Shown here in pieces: positions 62,060 to 64,000 of a stretch of DNA of 64,000 bases. The notes beneath the pieces were generated by a model. The model had not been told where the DNA came from and made no database searches. It saw only the letters and a list, made by a program, of their open reading frames with translations. The translations under genes were made by a program, and so were the position numbers. The stretch comes from Undaria pinnatifida (Eukaryota > Sar > Phaeophyceae > Laminariales > Alariaceae): positions 14,980,533 through 15,044,532 of the forward strand of contig JABAKD010000026.1 in the NCBI GenBank assembly GCA_012845835.1, written 5' to 3'. Position 1 is the first letter of the stretch; each line of letters starts with the position of its first letter.

Positions 62060-62530
62060 TAATTATCGAGAACGGGCCCGCGATCCCAGCGAGAGATATC
62101 ATCGGCGGCAGCGTTGTGGATGCCACGCACATGCGTTTCCTTGAAGGTCCATCCAGATGACGCTTCGAGATCGCCGAGAAGACGCATGAGAGCACCGGAA
62201 CGCGGTTCCAGCCCCCGCCAACGCCGTTGCACCCAATGCACGGCGGCGTTTGTTGTCTCCAGACAAGGACGCACAATCTCCCCTTGTTGACGGTCGATCG
62301 GGACACGAAGAAACTAGACAAATGCGACACAACCATGCCCAAACGTTCAAGCACGTTGATGGATAAGTCGTCCACGCCGCGGACGGACTTACTCGTGACG
62401 CAAAACTGTGACTGTTCTTAAGCTGTGAGATCATAGCGCCAGTAAACACCCGTTTCGAGACAATATCCCCCGACGGTGGTTTTTGACGAGTCCGCGAACA
62501 ACGTACGTTGTTTCGGGCGCTGCACCAAAT
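62060..62530 (-). pseudogene. RNase H domain of the second YR retrotransposon
   Basis: It begins in the RT frame with LFADSSKTTVGGYCLETGVY and WRYDL, ending at 62418. It continues in other frames with SINVLERLGMVVSHLSSFF and GIHNAAADDISRWDRGP. The DxS, Glu helix and NxxADDxSR elements are RNase H. At least two shifts separate them. Confidence 0.78.
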
Positions 62531-62569
62531 TATACATCGGCGCCGACAACACCCCATCGCGCGTGTCAA

Positions 62570-63967
62570 CACCATTGTCAATAAACCGTCGCCAGAACTC
62601 GAGATCCGCATGAACCTCAGGTCCACGGGCAACACTACGCTCCGGATTGGCCATTCGGCCAGCGAAGCGATCACCGGCTGCGATGCGCGGCATCCCAACC
62701 AAACCCAACAAACGATGCATGAGGAAATACCCGGGACGAACGGCAAAAGAGATGTGCATCACGAAACCCGCCAGCTGCGAAACCTGCTTGGCTAAGGCAC
62801 AGGAGCGAGTCGACGGCCACTCCTCTGAAAACAATCGCAGCTTGAGGCGATTATGTGGAGCCGACGTTACCATAAGCGCCTCTGTGTCAACCAACGAGCC
62901 CAGCACTTCGAGACACGTGTCCCAACTGGTGATTTTGCTGGCAGACAAAAGTGGAGAGTTGGACGCGCCACGTACGCCCAACAAGCGAAAGTGGTCCGAC
63001 TCCAACGGCTGAACAGCCCCCAGGAAGCGACGACCGTCCGGCCACCACTGAACCTCGACCAGAATGCCGTCGACTACGTAGTACCGCACGAAAAAAACGA
63101 CTTCCGACGTACCGGAAACGGTTTGACAATCGCGAGGGAGGGACCTAACCGAACCCCCCCGCGGCGGGGCAAGACGCACATGTTCGACGGCAGCCGGCCC
63201 TTGTGGGGAAACGGCCGCATCTTGAAACTTACAGTGGGTGTGGGCATGTTCCCGCGCAGAGGTCATCAGCCCCCAGATCCTGGGGCTATCAAGCCACACG
63301 AATTTCAAGCGAAGATCCACAACTACGTTTTCGGCCATCTCGTACCCAAACACCGGTGCCCCTACCGGATCAAAGAAGACTTGAACAAAGACATCTTTCA
63401 CGTCAACGCGGTAAAGGACGATTTTAGCTGTGGGACCGTGCACCTGCCGAAAAACCAACACCCGTAACAACACATCCCGAAGAGCTCGCAGGAGGGGGCG
63501 AAGGTAAAATCGATATCGCCGAAAACGCTGGAGTAGCCGCCGGCGCGCCCAAACGTGAGATAGTGAATGGTGAAAAACGTAGGCTTAATCACGTCGGCCA
63601 ATGGCGAAACACGTAAACCTCGAATATCAGACGCGGAAATTGATTTTAACACAACTGCCCGACCGTGCACAACGTCAGCACATATCTTTTGGTGAACAGC
63701 AACGGCATGGGGGGCGACGCTCGGGTGGTTACCGTATGCCAGGTCAGCAGTCCGATTACCCCCCCGCGCAACACACACTGAGGATCCCGATGCCAAAACG
63801 CGGAGCAACTGGTCAACACGAGGGAAGTTCTTGGTGGTACCAAAAGCATGACGAACGATGGGAGGATGAATATGTGGGGTAATGCGAGCGGATCCAAAAG
63901 AAGACGTAGACAAATAAACACTGCCGGCACAGGCACGTGAAAGAGACGACCCCGCGCTGGTAACCAC
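62570..63967 (-). pseudogene. Reverse transcriptase of the second YR retrotransposon
   Basis: N-terminal part (63967-63480): KSISASDIRGLRVSPLADVI, then IHYLTFG and FTFAPSCELFG. Palm part (63473-62570): YRVDVKDVFVQVFFDP, RIWGLM, then FVRYYVVDGILVEVQ, and a thumb segment with HRLLGLVGMPR. The Asp box reads YVVDG where YVDDG is expected, so one catalytic Asp is Val. The LTF motif also has Tyr for Asp. Length and order are otherwise full for a DIRS-order RT. Confidence 0.85.
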
Positions 63968-64000
63968 ATCGCGATTCGCGGAACCTGTTGACGATACCGA

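Larger units (their letters stand above)
59514..64000 (-). mobile_element. Second tyrosine-recombinase retrotransposon, cut by the window edge
   Basis: Minus-strand order from the right edge: reverse transcriptase (63969-62570), RNase H (62530-62060), tyrosine recombinase (62035-60935), B1 (about 60760-60565), a segment that should be A2 (60560-59710) and B2 (59705-59514, similar to B1). Gag and A1 should lie beyond 64000. Frames shift several times and the RT Asp box is altered. The elements at 51.9-58.7 and 59.5-64 kb have the same orientation but clearly different sequences, so they are two families, not a duplication. Confidence 0.82.

Noticed and set aside
1-64000. CRISPR arrays, bacterial operons and ribosome-binding sites
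   Set aside because: The window is eukaryotic. No regularly spaced repeats with unique spacers and no intron-free host genes were seen.

Overview
The window looks like nuclear DNA of an intron-rich, repeat-rich eukaryote. A stramenopile, most likely a brown alga, is my best guess. The reasons are one conserved gene split into about 19 exons with introns of 0.3-4.8 kb, retrotransposon proteins of types I associate with stramenopile genomes, tRNA-derived SINEs, small inverted-repeat elements and many microsatellites. The species cannot be fixed from sequence alone.

The centrepiece is one plus-strand gene from about 10.2 kb (probable first exon) or 15.2 kb (first certain exon) to at least 36.36 kb. 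Its exons join in phase into a protein of about 1,000 residues with the full architecture of HypX followed by a complete FolD. HypX is the hydrogenase-maturation enzyme with a formyltransferase-like N-terminal half and an enoyl-CoA-hydratase-like C-terminal half. FolD is methylene-THF dehydrogenase/methenyl-THF cyclohydrolase. A single exon (30185-30390) carries both the last residues of HypX and the first of FolD, so this is a true fusion. FolD makes 10-formyl-THF. In bacteria HypX uses 10-formyl-THF to make formyl-CoA and then CO for the [NiFe]-hydrogenase active site. The fusion would therefore join substrate supply and consumption in one chain. Eukaryotes are not known to have [NiFe]-hydrogenases, so what the CO or formyl group is used for is open. 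A short Arg-rich candidate first exon suggests mitochondrial import. The last 10-25 codons of FolD were not located.

Left flank (1-10.2 kb): no convincing host gene. It holds a purine-rich tract, a LINE 3' end with a microsatellite tail, a diverged direct repeat with a SINE inserted in one copy, small inverted-repeat elements, and a second SINE with a clear target-site duplication. Introns of the fusion gene hold palindromic MITE-like elements, a long foldback element (two arms head to head plus a third arm), homopolymer tracts, an unrecognised antisense reading region and trinucleotide arrays.

Right flank (36.4-64 kb): microsatellites, a second LINE 3' fragment, a decayed gypsy-like integrase region (minus strand), and two minus-strand tyrosine-recombinase (DIRS-order) retrotransposons in the same orientation. 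The first (51.9-58.7 kb) has gag, RT, RNase H and YR plus the A1-ORFs-B1-A2-B2 split direct repeats typical of Ngaro/PAT-like elements. The second (59.5 kb to past the right edge) has RT, RNase H, YR and a B1/B2 repeat pair. Both look inactive, with frameshifts and an altered catalytic Asp in the RT.
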